Shown: one piece after another, positions 23,505-35,041 of the stretch
Numbering within the stretch: the first letter of the stretch is position 1
How the letters are laid out: each line of letters begins with the position of its first letter
The notes under the pieces: model-generated
Database searches by the model: none
What the model was told of the DNA's origin: nothing
What the model saw: only the letters and a program-made list of their open reading frames with translations
Position numbers and translations under genes: made by a program
Assembly: GCA_013176395.1 (NCBI GenBank)
Contig: JABMLP010000001.1
Span: 1,364,001 to 1,428,000, forward strand
Direction: 5' to 3'
Source of the DNA: Venturia oleaginea
Lineage: Eukaryota > Ascomycota > Dothideomycetes > Venturiales > Venturiaceae
Length of the DNA stretch: 64,000 bases

Positions 23505-24145
23505 GATGATGGATGGAGTCGTACGAAGACAAGTTTTGTTGGTGCAGATTGACTTAACATCAAGCTGGAACGGCCGTGCCTTCACATGAACACCGAAATC
23601 AGGGTGTTCGGAAATCGGCGCGTTGAGTTGGCTATTGCCTATGCTGCATGGTGTCCCTGGGCAGATGAAACCCTTGGACGAATGGTGAGTGGTTACCTCG
23701 GAGCTCGGTCCAGGAACGAATCGGCTCGCGCAACTTGTCTGTTTACCTGGTCGCGAGTATTGTCGGAATAGGTTTTAGAAGCCAGTCGCGGCTATAAAGC
23801 GGAGAAAAAAGCCCGACTTTTGCGATATTACAAGATCTTCGGTTCCTTGACTGATTCAGCGAATGTTGGACGTTTCTGTTGACATATAGCGAGGCACGCG
23901 AGGCTTTCGATATTCGAAACATTTTGCACGAAACTCTGACAGCACGATTGACCTGCTTAAGACGGCAAGATATGGGTCTGATATGGCCAGGTGGGGAATA
24001 GATGCAGATTGTTGTCGCTTATGACATATGATGCATGATGGGTGACTAACTGACTGATTGACTGCAGCTGGCGCTGTTATTGTCGCGTCCTTGTCAAGAC
24101 AGTGCGTGAAGGAGGACATGATGGTTGTGTTGCTGATGCCGATGC

Positions 24146-24188
<43 letters not shown>

Positions 24189-24257
24189 GAGCGAAAGACG
24201 TACGGAGTACCGAGTATGGAGGGGGAATATGACCCTTTGACTGCCGGCCCCTTTAGC
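23505..24257. other. Intergenic region with (TTG)n microsatellite
   Basis: Upstream of the monooxygenase. A perfect TTG trinucleotide run occupies about 24146-24189. The frames across it encode only poly-Leu, poly-Val or poly-Thr and are not taken as genes. Confidence 0.7.
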
Positions 24258-24840
24258 AGATCTGACAGATCAAGCCTCGACATCAACTACAACCATCAAG
24301 TTGCTCAACACGTCCACTATCGACTCGTTGGACCGCTTTACTTATGATATTCTCAAGGAATGGATGTACGAAGGATGGCAGATGTACGACGATTCTCGGC
24401 AGATGTACGACGATTCTCTGCAGACGACATAGCCAGATCTTAATCCCTTCCAACGAGCCGGTGGCAAAGTCCTGCATAACCATGGAGAGAGTGACTTCTC
24501 CTTCCCAACCGCCTCGTCAGTCCGCTACCACAATTCTGTCCGCGAAGTCATGTACGGAAACATGACATACAACGCCTCCATCGCCGCTCATAGCGATTGG
24601 TCTAAACTCCACCTCGTTCCAGGCCCAGGACATTGCAGTGACAATCCCGCCCAGCCCAACGGACCTTTCCCACAAACAAACCCTGCTGTCTTGATTGACT
24701 GGGTTGAAAATGGCAATGCGCCAATGACTCTCAATGCCACCATCTTACAAGGTGACCTTGCTGGCACCAATCAACAGATTTGCGAGTTCCCGACTCGACC
24801 ACTCTGGACGAATAATAGGATTGGTTGTTATACCGCTTGA
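24258..24840 (+). pseudogene. 3' relic of a tannase/feruloyl esterase gene
   Basis: One frame reads TTIKLLN..., then LDRFTYDILKEWMYEG, a TAG stop at about 24429, then DLNPFQRAGGKVLHNHGESD, SSVRYHNSVREVMYGN, LVPGPGHCSDNP, LIDWVENGNAP and a natural stop at 24840. These are C-terminal tannase-family blocks, including the catalytic Asp and His environments (GESD, PGPGHC). The N-terminal roughly 350-400 residues with the CS-D-HC disulfide/serine region are missing. A 21-bp tandem duplication (MYDDSRQ/MYDDSLQ) adjoins the nonsense codon. It is not functional as an esterase. Confidence 0.75.
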
Positions 24841-24929
24841 TCGGTTTGTGTGTACATTGTATAGCTGGGCGTCCGGGGTAACGAAAAGTATAGGGAACGA
24901 ATTGATATAAAATTCTCAAAACAAAACCA

Positions 24930-25629
24930 TCACAGATTACTCTTCTCCCCCGCCCTCTTCAACTCTCCATCGTCAGGATATTCATTCATCATCAGATCCC
25001 TCAACTTATCAAGCGGCGCCGCCAACAACGCCGCAATGCCCTCAAACGCCCACGAACTCGTCGGTGCGCTCGGATGACTTCTTGTCGGGACAAAATTCTT
25101 GGTTCGTTGGAATTGCAATGCTAGTGCCTCACTCTCTTCCCTCGATAGTAATTTCTCGAGACGGGGCATGTCTTCGTTCTTTTCGTGCTCGATGTGATGG
25201 TGTAGGTTATCCATTAATTCTTCGAGGAGGGGCGTGAATTTTGAAGAGGTGGGTGGGGTGCCTTGGAGTTCGTAGAGAGTTTTTTTGACCTGGGGTTTGT
25301 TAGTATTGTGATTTTATATATCTATCTTATCATGCAGTATATATATTGCGATTGTAATTGTACGGGAGGGAGGAAGGAAGGAGTGAAGGTACGCTCATAT
25401 GCTGTTCTTTATCATCGGCAGCTAATTTCTTTCCCAGTTCTCCCATGTGTTTTTCCATTGCTGGATACCACGTTAATTCTTCTGAGATGGCGTGGCGGGC
25501 AACATTCCACATAAGTTGATTTCTCCATTTTATCTTTGTAGCGTCGTCCGTTGCCTTTTTGATTTGATTGTAGCAGACATCGAAGTCGTCGTGGTCGCGG
25601 CCGATGGCTTCGGAGAGGGAATCGGGCAT
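24930..25629 (-). CDS. Hemerythrin HHE cation-binding domain protein
   Basis: Two exons (25629-25393, 25289-24930) with a 103-bp intron (GTACCT...CCCCAG) give 198 residues. The first exon carries DSLSEAIGRDHDDFDVCYNQ and NVARHAISEELTWYPAMEKH; the second carries LMDNLHHHIEHEKNEDMPRL. These His/Glu pairs, spaced across four helices, are the metal ligands of HHE domains, which bind a di-iron centre or other cations. No signal peptide is present. Fungal members are often annotated as HHE-domain proteins of unknown role, with suggested functions in oxygen, NO or iron handling. The intron contains a GGAAGG-rich stretch and is longer than neighbours'. Confidence 0.85.
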
Positions 25630-26346
25630 GTTGTTTAGACGTATGTGGTTACTGAATGTGGTGTCGGAATTGGAGTTGATATCAAGGGGATCGGATGTGA
25701 TGGACGAGAGTGGCTGTCAAGTAGTTCCTCTTACTCATCCTCGTCATTGATTCGATACCATCGCCTCTCATGCCGAGTCAGTGACATTTCCTAAATCGAT
25801 GATGCAAGGCTGATGATTGGTCTGTTCATGACTCGAATGTTTGCTGTTAGTTCCCGCTCCCGGAAGCTTGTTTGTGCCTGGTCATGTGTTTCTTTCTTCC
25901 TTTCTATGCGAAACTCTTTCCATTAAATAACCTTCATCTTCGCGAAGCTCCTTCAATCAATAAATTTCACTTCACGTCCTTTCCCGTTGATTCTCACTTC
26001 TATCAAGCGTTGATGATGAAGTCCAGCTGCACATTGCAGTCACGGCTAGAATCGGCGAGCGTTATTGATACTGTAGGCTCGTATTGCTTGGGATTTCATG
26101 CATGAATTCAAAGCTACACCTCCACATTGAAACACAAACCGAGATCGGTGGAGGGGGAAACGCGTGATCGGAATCTCCATCTGTCGCTTGAGAGTTAAGT
26201 ATCGTCCTCTTCTACCCCTCCTCTTGTTATTCTCAAACCTACCCTTGAATTCTTCTCAAGAAATATTTAATTACATTCTGAACTACTCGGTATGGCTGGA
26301 ATCGAACTATTCGCCGAAGAGCTATACCAGTATCAAGGTAACGTTT
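25630..26346. promoter_or_regulatory. Upstream region and 5' leader of the THI5 gene
   Basis: Promoter plus leader. The leader contains an upstream ATG at 26292 opening 37 codons (to TAA in the unspliced form). A candidate 5' splice site (AAG|GTAACG at 26338) lies just before the riboswitch. Confidence 0.5.
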
Positions 26347-26495
26347 ATCACCATGGCGGGTGCCCGAGTCATCACTTGTCGAGCTCCTTTCCTCTCACTC
26401 CATAATGGTAGAGATCGGAACGAAGCATGAGGTCACCGAGGCTGAGATCATACCGTTGAACTTGATCTGGGTAATTCCAGCGAAAGGACATGATT
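26347..26495 (+). promoter_or_regulatory. TPP riboswitch (THI element) in the 5' leader of THI5
   Basis: The two conserved aptamer halves are clear. GGCGGGTGCCCGAG sits at about 26355-26368. On the other side lie GGCTGAGATCATACC (26440-26454) and TTGAACTTGATCTGGGTAAT ending in CCAGCGAAAGGA (to about 26488). They are separated by an extended P3 typical of fungi. CTGAGA and the TTGAAC...GATCTGG...CCAGC block are the thiamin-pyrophosphate contacts of the known class. Candidate splice donors lie upstream (26338) and inside the aptamer (GTAATT at 26471); the acceptor GCAG is at 26539. This fits the known fungal mechanism in which TPP changes 5'-UTR splicing. Confidence 0.92.
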
Positions 26496-26569
26496 CTTTT
26501 CCTTTTGTCAACCCTGTAAGGAGGTATTGACTGATGCAGCATTTCAAATCGAAAGAACAGACAATCACC

Positions 26570-27903
26570 ATGTCTACTGACAAGATTACGTTCTTGACCA
26601 ACTGGTCTGTGGTTTGAATAGCTCGCATTAGAAAAGCTAGACTGATCTATTCGTAGGCACGCAACGCCATACCACGCACCCGTTTACCTCGCTCAGGCCA
26701 AAGGCTACTTCGCCGACGAGGGCATCAAAGTTGCACTTTTGGAGCCAAATGACCCCAGCGTACGAAACTTACAGCTACATACATTGATGCAGGGCTGACC
26801 AATTCCAGGATGTGACCGAGATCATCGGCACTGGCAAAGTCGACATGGGTTTGAAAGCCATGATCCACACTCTTGCTGTTAGTAAAATGACATCCTCTTG
26901 CATGGCAGAAGCTGATCTCATTTGTAGGCCAAAGCCCGCAAATTTCCTGTACTTTCGGTTGGTTCTCTGCTTGACGAGCCATTCACAGGTGTCGTTTACC
27001 TCAAGAGCAGTGGCATCACCACCGATTTCCGCACTTTGAAGGGCAAGAAGATCGGCTACGTTGGAGAATTTGGCAAAGTATGCTGACTAGCTTCTTGCTT
27101 CTTATCTTCTGCTGACGTTGCCAGATCCAAATCGACGAGCTGACCTCCCACTATGGCATGTCTCCAAATGATTATACCGCGGTGCGATGCGGTATGAACG
27201 TTTCCAAAGCCATCATCAAAGGAGAAATTGATGCTGGTATTGGCCTTGAAAATGTGCAGATGGTCGAGCTTGAAGAATGGCTAGCTGGCCAGGGACGACC
27301 CAAAGACGACGTCCAGATGCTCAGGATCGATGAGCTTGCCGAATTGGGATGCTGCTGCTTCTGTACCATCCTATACATTGGTACGAAAAGTTACGCATCT
27401 TTCTCTAGCCTGTCAACTGATGCCTGGAATTAGGTAATGAGAAGTTCCTGAAGGAGAACCCTGAGAAGGTCGCCAAGTTTATGCGCGCAGTCAAGCGTGC
27501 GACCGATTACGTCCTTTCAGAGCCTGAGAAGGCCTGGGCTGATTATGTTGACTTCAAGCCCGCCATGGCGACATCTTTGAACCGCAAGATCTTCGAGCGC
27601 TCCTATGCTTACTTCTCCAAAGACTTGAAGAATGTCGAGCGTGACTGGGTAAGTCAAAGTGTCCCTAATCTTCTATAATAGCTAACACATGCACTCCTTC
27701 AGACCAAGGTCACCAGGTACGGAAAGAGATTGGGTGTGCTTGATGAGGACTTCGTCCCCAACTACACCAACTCGTTCTTGTCTTGGAACCTTGAAGCGGA
27801 GTCTGCTACTCCCATTGTGGATCAGAAGAGAATGGTCGATCTTCAAAAGGATGTGGCTGAGAAGGGAGGCTTCAAGAGGCTCCCGAACGCCATCCAGACT
27901 TGA
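26570..27903 (+). CDS. THI5: HMP-P synthase (thiamine pyrimidine biosynthesis), THI5/NMT1 family
   Basis: Seven exons (26570-26604, 26657-26759, 26809-26877, 26928-27077, 27125-27380, 27434-27648, 27703-27903) give 342 residues, the usual family length. Lys62 and His66 in DMGLKAMIH match the PLP-binding lysine and the histidine consumed as substrate. The CCCFC iron-binding motif is at residues 195-199. The enzyme makes 4-amino-5-hydroxymethyl-2-methylpyrimidine phosphate from its own active-site histidine and PLP, a single-turnover reaction in the cytosol. The preceding TPP riboswitch shows feedback control by thiamine pyrophosphate. All introns are GT-AG, 47-54 bp. Confidence 0.95.
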
Positions 27904-28792
27904 GTAGCTCAAGTAGCTTGATGAGCCGTCGATTTGAAATGGGGCTTGGTGATGGTCTGGTCTTTGCAACGTGCGTTTGAGTACGAAGTCGCTCATTTAT
28001 ACTCATGATATGAAACAATATAACTTGCAATTCGAACATTATTGATGGGTCGGAGATTGACGAAAGTGACGTTGGTTGACTGCGATATAGGTATGGTAAA
28101 GAGTTAAAGTCGTCACTTACAGACACCGAAGTCGCTGAAACGAAAACAGTAGCTTGATGGAATGAATTGAGGCGCAGGCCAAGTGGAAGAAACGCCCCAT
28201 GCACAGGCCTGAGGAGGTCAAGATTTGTCCGCGCCTCTCTTCCATCTTCAGGGCAGAGTTACCCCATCGAGATCAGTGACAACCAGTGGAGAAGACTGCG
28301 GAGAGAAAAACGCGTGATTTTTCTTCACAATGGTATACCGCCCAACTAGTAGAGACTATGTCCACCTCACAACCACCAGTTCATCCCTCATGCACATCCC
28401 CGGCCCCATCCCAGTCCATCACAATCATCCATCATTCGAGCATCGCAGCCCATGAGACACCTTCTAAGCAAAGCTTCGGCCTATACATCCACCCCATCAA
28501 GCGAAAAACGAACAAACATCGCTAGTCGCTCATGATATGTCGCTTTCAAAAAATGACATTCCAGCATGACGCATCCCAGAACACCATTAACCCCTTCGTC
28601 CCACCAATCCATACGCATCCTTCATAGACATACCAAATCAGCTTTCCCTGAGATACAAAACCCAAGTCCCCAATAACAACAATAAGAAAGTTACCGTCGT
28701 AACAGTAACAACTACGTAGAAGATAGGTGGGTCAACCAACTCCACAAAAATATGCATCGCTGGTTTCAAACAACCACACATCAACATCTCTT
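27904..28792. other. Convergent intergenic region
   Basis: 3' flanks of THI5 (plus) and BEM1 (minus). No gene recognised. Confidence 0.55.
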
Positions 28793-30866
28793 TCATCTCA
28801 CTCTCACACTGAGTGTGAAGCGTTCCCCTCTCTCCAGACAATTTTGCAGTTCCTGGTCATTTCGGATAGGTACCAGTTGTCCCGCACTCTCATCTCGGAA
28901 TGCGACCTCCAAATCCACTTCACCGTTGCCATCGGGTAGACCTTCTAGCGCCCGACGTTCCTTCAATTTCTTGTACAGCTCGGCGAACGAGAACTGTCCT
29001 TGAGGCGGCATGCGGATGACAACACAATTATCTGCTTCGAACCATACTTCGATCTTCATCGCTGCCGCTGCACCATTAGGCCCCCGTGTTCCCATGGTCG
29101 TGGTCGTTGCTTGAGAATTTGTGCGATAGTGCCCGAGCTGACTGGTCTGCTGCCTTGGTAGAGCATCGGCGCTCGATTGCGGGCTGGTGGCACTGTTCGA
29201 GTTTTGTTGGGAGCCTTGAGATCCGCCAGAGAGACGGTAGTCTTGGGGTTGGCTGGGATCTATTTCGTAGTCACCCTCTCTCGGAGAGAAGAAAGCTCGT
29301 ACCAACCCGCCTCGTGTGATGTGTGGTCCTAGTTTTAGTAGATTGCGGATGTATTCGTCCAGGTTGGCTCGTCGTCCGTTTGATATGTTATCCGTAACGT
29401 ACGTGACAGGTCCTGGCATGTATGGTAAAGATCGCTCGACACCTTTGACGTTGCCGGCTTCCAGTGGATGTTCTTGAATGAGATTTATTTGCAGGTCGTA
29501 GAAATCTTGGTAAAGTCGTTGAAGCTCCCAGTGTCGACCGTCTTCCATTTGACACTCAACAATGAACCAGAAGATTTCGTCAGCAAAGCAGTATCGAGGA
29601 ACGGAGGCTTTGAGAGGCGCCAGAAGACGGCCAGATGTGAGTCCATTGGTTGTGGGATATGCTTGGGCGTATGGGCCGCGCTGTCAATGGTGTTAGCTTG
29701 TTCTCGACTAGGCCACAAGTAAGCATAAATTACCTGAGTCTGAGATGAATACGCAGTAGCTTGAGAATTGTATGTTGCCTGACTTGCATTGTCCACACTT
29801 AGTCTTGCCATGCCATTCGCCAGACCGGCCTGATTAGCGGCGTGCGCGTCGAGTTTTCCCAGCGGTATGCTACCATTTTTATAGTCTGCGGCCATTCTCT
29901 TCCACTCTTCCACCTTGGGCACTCCTGCGTCTTGCACTGCTTTCAACGGATCTGGCACCGATTGACCGGTTGTCATATTTCGAATCTCAATGAACGATAC
30001 GGGGATCAAGCCCGGCCCTCCCAGCCGCGTGATCGGTTTTGCGACGAACCATTCTGGATTCGATTGTGCGATGACAATGATTGCCTCTCCCTCTTTCGCC
30101 TCAAGCTCGTCTGGTCGCTCTGCCTTGAAGTCGTACATAACAACGCCGTAAACCATCGCGCCCTGCCCTTGTCCTGGAATACCGCCACGACTCATGCTTG
30201 ATTTTGAGAGTCTCTGTCCTTGCCCGTTCGCCTGCCCGACGACTGGGGTTGTGGTGCTGTCTGCGTATCCCGAGTCGTGGTGTGCGCCTACAGGCTGATA
30301 TCCTCCTCCTGAGCCCGTTGAACCCGCGCTATTTCGGGCCTGTTTTCCAACAATTTCAAAGTATTTGACAGGGACGAGTCCTCGTGTGCCTTGCAGCGGA
30401 TTGCAGGCCTCGTACCAGTCGGTATCGTTCTCGCGACCGACGACGTGCAGGAAGTCGCCTTCGTTGAAAGATAGGTATCCCGAGCTGGAGGATCGATCGG
30501 GGACTTGGTAGTTGTAGATGGCTTTGATGACCTGTATTTTGCTTCATTGTTAGTTCATGATGTTCCAATCTGCATGCGACAGTGAAGCGAGCCCAAGACC
30601 GAGCCCTTGCGGGGACAGCAGTGGCGCAGCAAAGCAGGATTCATATGTCAAGCCGAGTTCAGTGAGCTGGCAGGTGTTGTTGTGGGCTTCACTGACCTTT
30701 TTGGGGGGTATTATGGCAATCGCATCCTTGTGTGGTATGGAGATGACACTGTGGTGGCTCTTGGAATCGGCCTTGTCGGATTTCATGGACATGCGAAACT
30801 GTGTATTGCTTTAGCCAGAGTATTGGGCTGCAACCGGGGGATGAGCGGGCAACGAACCTTGACCAT
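28793..30866 (-). CDS. BEM1: BEM1/Scd2-type polarity scaffold (SH3-SH3-PX-PB1)
   Basis: Exons 30866-30858 (only ATG GTC AAG), 30531-29734 and 29680-28793 give 564 residues. SH3-1 spans about residues 3-66 (IKAIYNYQVPD, GDFLHVVG, GLVPVKYFEIV). SH3-2 spans about 123-186 (YGVVMYDFKAERPDELEAKEG, GLIPVSFIEI). PX spans about 296-392 (WELQRLYQDFYDLQ, RSLPYMPGP). A C-terminal PB1 (about 477-564) begins MKIEVWFEADNCVVIRMPP. BEM1 links the Cdc42 exchange factor Cdc24 (through PB1) with PAK kinases at growth sites. The first intron is 326 bp with a weak donor (GTTCGT); no in-frame ATG exists nearer to exon 2, so the three-codon first exon is the best available start. Confidence 0.85.
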
Positions 30867-31204
30867 GATGACAGCGAGCAGTGGGACTCGGCCCTGAACA
30901 AAGTGCCAACTCGACTTCGGACGAGATCAAGACAAGGCGAAGTGTATATATTATGGTGGTTGGGAGAGCGTAGAGTGCAGCGGTGCGGAGGCGGCGAGCG
31001 GGTTGATTTGAGGGAGCAACGGGAGACTCGTGTTGTGCGACGACAAGCAGCTGCAGCGTCGTGGTTGCGATGTACGTTTGTGTTCTTGTCCCTTGGACGA
31101 AACGTCGTGTATGTGAAACTGAAACTCGAGCAGAGAGCAAGGGAAGCAAGTAGCGCGGTAGGTGTGCTGGTGCAGGTGGGATGTAGGATATGATATGCTG
31201 GTGG
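30867..31204. other. BEM1 upstream region
   Basis: Probable promoter and 5' UTR of BEM1, ending at the minisatellite. No other gene. Confidence 0.5.
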
Positions 31205-31395
31205 GATGTAGGATATGATACAAGATGTAGGATATGATACAAGATGTAGGATATGATACAAGATGTAGGATATGATACAAGATGTAGGATATGATACAAG
31301 ATGTAGGATATGATACAAGATGTAGGATATGATACAAGATGTAGGATATGATACAAGATGTGGGATATGATACAAGATGTGGGATATGATACGAG
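31205..31395. repeat. 19-bp minisatellite upstream of BEM1
   Basis: Ten nearly perfect tandem copies of GATGTAGGATATGATACAA. The last two carry an A-to-G change (TGTGGG). A further partial unit lies at about 31178-31192. The array sits about 340 bp upstream of the BEM1 start. Apparent open frames over it are just the repeat read in three frames. Confidence 0.95.
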
Positions 31396-32730
31396 AGACA
31401 CAGGCCGGAAGATTCACTTAATAGCCAGATCCGTCCATCTATCTACGCGTCCCCGCGTCGACCAAGGTACGGATATACCTAGCTTCCATCCTGATCGTGT
31501 TTCCATGCACGACTCCCCAAACAGTCAACGGGGCGCTTAGTCTCTTCTAATTCTCCTGCCAACACAACCACCGTCACTCTCTCGCAATCTCGCAATCCCG
31601 CAATCACTGCCCGGCATTCATATCAGATTCTGACCTGAAAATCATAGCGCTTGGTTGTTTTCATTTCAGCCTGCTAGCGCCATCCCATCAGCTTGTGCTA
31701 AAAACAAAAGGCCTCCTGTCTAAGCCCCGACCAGCCCTACACCATTGGCATTCCGTCGTCGCCAAACGCCTGAACCCCACCTCCCATGAATCAGCGCGAG
31801 ACACTGCCCATGATTATCCTTATTCGTGACTCATTTCAAGCGCCCAGCCGCTGAGACGTCAATTTTCATATGCCACCAGCTGCTGCAATCTCTTCAACAC
31901 GCTAACCGTGAAAATCCCAAACTACATCACCAAAAGACGGAGACAACCTGCAAGTCTGTCTGTGGTCCAACGCCCCCATGCAATTTTTGGTGCCCATTCC
32001 GAGCATGTCGCTCGCCCACACTGACAAATTTTAAACATCCAGGAAAAAGCTTACCGTGTGACCGATTCGACTCTCCATGCCGCTGTCTGTCGCTTGACGA
32101 ATCTGGTCATTCTGCCCTTAGATCTCATCACCCTTCAAAATTCAGCAGACCCCGAAGAGGGCCCTAGATTATTCCTGCCGCGTTCACTGGTTCTTTCAGC
32201 TGTTGTCAGTGATGTATGATTGATGGCTTCCCGCAGCTTGCATGTGGGTTGCTTGAGAATGCAATGAGGGATTGGAGCTGCGATTCGATCATCACCAGCA
32301 TGCTCTTTCGAGTCTACCGGTAAATTTTCGTCGAAAGCCCGCGTCAGCTAGAGTAGATGGGAGAGATGGGAAGGTGATTGCTAGGTTGCCGAAATGAGGT
32401 ACTGAAGGATGAATCGGGTTATCGTGCGCGGAGAACAAGGATATATCAGAAAGAAGCTGGAGTGCTCTGGTACCACGGCCCGAGCCAAGAATGTACGTAG
32501 AAGATATGTGGATTAAGAGCTGATGGTTAGTATGTGAGGTTGCGCCATTGTTGTGCGCCCAAAGGGACATCGTATATACAGGGTAATTGGCGATTAGTTG
32601 CGTAAGGTTTTCGAACATCACCCATGGGCGAGTAAGTAGTGCGCGGGCTCAAGTCTAGCTGCCCTTGTTGCCAATGCCAAAAGATGGACGACAGACTATT
32701 CGAACAAGGAAGGCAAGGGGGCCCGTAGGC
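31396..32730. other. Intergenic region between BEM1 and THP3-like gene
   Basis: No supported gene. The short frames at 31826-32167 (+) and 32292-32621 (-) have no motifs. Confidence 0.5.
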
Positions 32731-34625
32731 TCATATCTGACCCTTGATGTCGACGGTGCGAAATGCAGACGCTCGGAGGTTTACGAACAAAGGCGCTGCC
32801 TTGCCGGTGTCGAGCCGGTAAGTGTTGGTGTCCAGAGCGCCATTGCCGGCTGCACCGTGTTTGATCAAGAACTCGATCGCCTCGGTGTAGGAATCAAATC
32901 CCAGCTCCTCAGCAATGAACTCGTGGCTTACTGTTGGCTTATACCTGGAGGGTGTCAGTGTTGAGTTTCTGGTTGTGGAAGAAAACGCGGTGTCTTCAAT
33001 TCCATGCCCCTCGCCCCTCGGAGCGTCTCGAAACCGAAGCTACCGTTAGATTTTAAGGTACTCAACTCGAGATCGATATCAATGAGTTGTCGGCAAAGCT
33101 CAAAGTTGAGTTTGCCAGAAATTAGTCCATATCGATCTCGAGTTGGTTGCATTAAAGAGCAACAGAATGTTGTCGCGAGGGTAGAGAGAACAAAACTTAC
33201 GATCTACAAATGACGGCCAAAGCTGCGATCCGCTCACGGTCGACGAACAAGTCCATCAAGTATGCCCCCATGTTGGGAACTCCTTGGTACAACTTGGCGA
33301 GAAGTTTGTGATAGTTGCCTGAGGCTTGCGCTGAGCGCACAGCCAAAGCATGCTGGATCGGAGGCTGCAGCCTGTCTTCAGGAGTAATGTCGGCGAGAAC
33401 ATCGTTCATGCCTATCCGATTGCAGGTGTGGACAAAATAGAGAATGCGATACGCCATAAATTCGACCCGGTCACCTTCAATACCCATGGCGTACAGTGCT
33501 CGTAGCTGTGTCTGGCACTGGTTATACTCACCCAAATCCTTCTTCTCTAGTGCAATGCGAGCATGAAGCTCGTAAACAGAAACTGTAAACTTGTTCTTGA
33601 TGTGCTGGACGAGAAGATCTTGTCGCATAGACTTGAACTGGTCACAGATGTAGACGTAGTTTGTCTCGGTGGACCATTTCTTTTTTAGTAGTGCAAATGT
33701 TCTCTCCAGAACCTCTTGTGGCCGAACTTCATCTGGCTTGGGTGGCGAAGTCAGACGGAAGTAGTTCTTCTCCAGCTTCTGGCTGGTGCCGATGACTGGA
33801 CCAGTAGGCGCTGTGACGTCTGGGCTTGAATGGTGCGGTGATGACCAAGGTGGAGAATCGTCTAATTGTGCTCCGAAACGTTGTTTTCTCTTCTCCGCGG
33901 CGGCCTGGAACTTACTAGAGCCCTTGCCAAGGGCTTCTTGTTGCTTGCGAAGACGCTTCTCTTGCTTGCTCCCTTGTCTGGTATTGGGGAACGAAATACG
34001 ATCGCCGAAACTGCCACAGTCTTCGTCCTTCTTTAGCTTGTGCCATGGGGGTGGCGAAGAGGAAGACTCTTTCTTTGTGGGTGGTGTTGCCTTCTTTTTG
34101 GAATGGTTGTCGGTAAAGTTAGGTGTCAGCTTGCGCTTCTTGGATAGTCCATTGTCCGTGAGTTCCGCTGGCGACTCCCAGTCACCAGGCATTTGGAGGT
34201 CAAAAGATTGTGTCAGTGAGCGTTCTTGTTGGATTAGCTGTTGCGGTAATGGAAGGTTTGCCCAGTCAACGTCAAGAAGGGTATTTCCCTCGGCGGCCTT
34301 TGTGATGACCTCCTTCAATTTTGCTTCTATCATCTGCGAATCGATGCCTGGTATCTGAGACTCAGGAGCAAAGCATCTTTGAACATATTCCCGGACTGCC
34401 GGTGGCCACTCAGCCTTCTGCTTCGGTGGTGGTGGTGGTGACGATTGCTGATAGACGTTCAGATTCGGGCCCAGTTTGACGGTGGACGAGGGGTGGAAGC
34501 TCACGGATTGTTCAGGGCGCGAGAGAGTTCGTCTTGGGGAGACTGCCGTGTAAGCGGTTGAAGCTGGCGGGTCAGTCGTCTGAAGTTGCAGTGTGCTGAG
34601 TGAAAGGACACTCACCAGCCATCAT
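32731..34625 (-). CDS. THP3: SAC3/GANP-domain protein, THP3 family
   Basis: Exons 34625-34616 (ATG ATG GCT G), 34563-33201 and 32944-32731 give 528 residues. The N-terminal 260 residues are low-complexity, with Pro runs and basic clusters (KKRKLTPNF, KQEKRLRKQQ). The SAC3/GANP domain follows (about 265-528): RPQEVLERTFALLKKKW, YICDQFKSMRQDLLVQHIKN, RIALEKKDLGEYNQCQTQL, MGAYLMDLFVDRERIAALAV. After the last intron come YKPTVSHEFIAEELGFDS and FLIKHGA, a typical winged-helix end. THP3 proteins work with Csn12 in transcription elongation and mRNA maturation in the nucleus. The last intron is 256 bp, unusually long here, and contains a strong hairpin. Confidence 0.82.
33063..33145. repeat. Perfect hairpin inside the last intron of the THP3-like gene
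   Basis: The 17-bp outer arms CAACTCGAGATCGATAT (33063-33079) and ATATCGATCTCGAGTTG (33129-33145) are exact inverted copies. Inside them GGCAAAGCTCAA (33092-33103) pairs with TTGAGTTTGCC (33106-33116) except for one bulge. The whole forms an 83-nt two-tier stem-loop in the pre-mRNA. Confidence 0.9.
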
Positions 34626-35041
34626 ATCGTTAGTTGCGCTGTTTGCGCGATCACGTCTCGTTAAGGAGAACAGAGAAGACTTTGTGTTGGGCTGTGATGA
34701 TCAGTTAAAGAGCGGGCTGTAGGTCAGCAATGGAAACGTGAGGTGATGAAGAATTGGGGGTGGAAGGAGCAGGCAGCAGACGGTGTGAAGCATAGTCGGA
34801 ATTGGTGTTGATTTGGGATCCTGGTTGGTGCGGTGCAGGTGCAGCTGGCTTGTGCGCATTCGTGGGATGCGAAATAGAACTACGCCCGAGGCGCCGAAGC
34901 CGAAGGTAATGACACAAGCAAGATCGATAGCTATTTTCCATTACCAGACTGGATGCGAGTCTAGAAACACATGATACCAGTCTCGGATCTCTTCTCTACT
35001 AATGAGGTCTCGTCTGTTTCTATCCCATTTCCATGACCTGA
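34626..35041. promoter_or_regulatory. Divergent promoter region of THP3-like and VPS36 genes
   Basis: 416 bp between two head-to-head housekeeping genes. No coding evidence and no specific operator recognised. Confidence 0.5.

Noticed and set aside
24058..24347. Open frames encoding poly-Leu, poly-Val or poly-Thr
   Set aside because: Produced by the (TTG)n microsatellite; no start context or domain.
31205..31395. Possible CRISPR-like array
   Set aside because: The repeats are directly adjacent with no spacers; it is a minisatellite in a eukaryotic genome.
30689..31417. Long open frames (up to 242 aa) over the region upstream of BEM1 on the minus strand
   Set aside because: They are the 19-bp minisatellite translated in different frames, plus promoter sequence.
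34616..34625. Start of the THP3-like protein at a GTG further downstream (34615)
   Set aside because: That GTG is the intron donor; a real ATG ATG precedes it and a 52-bp intron restores the frame.
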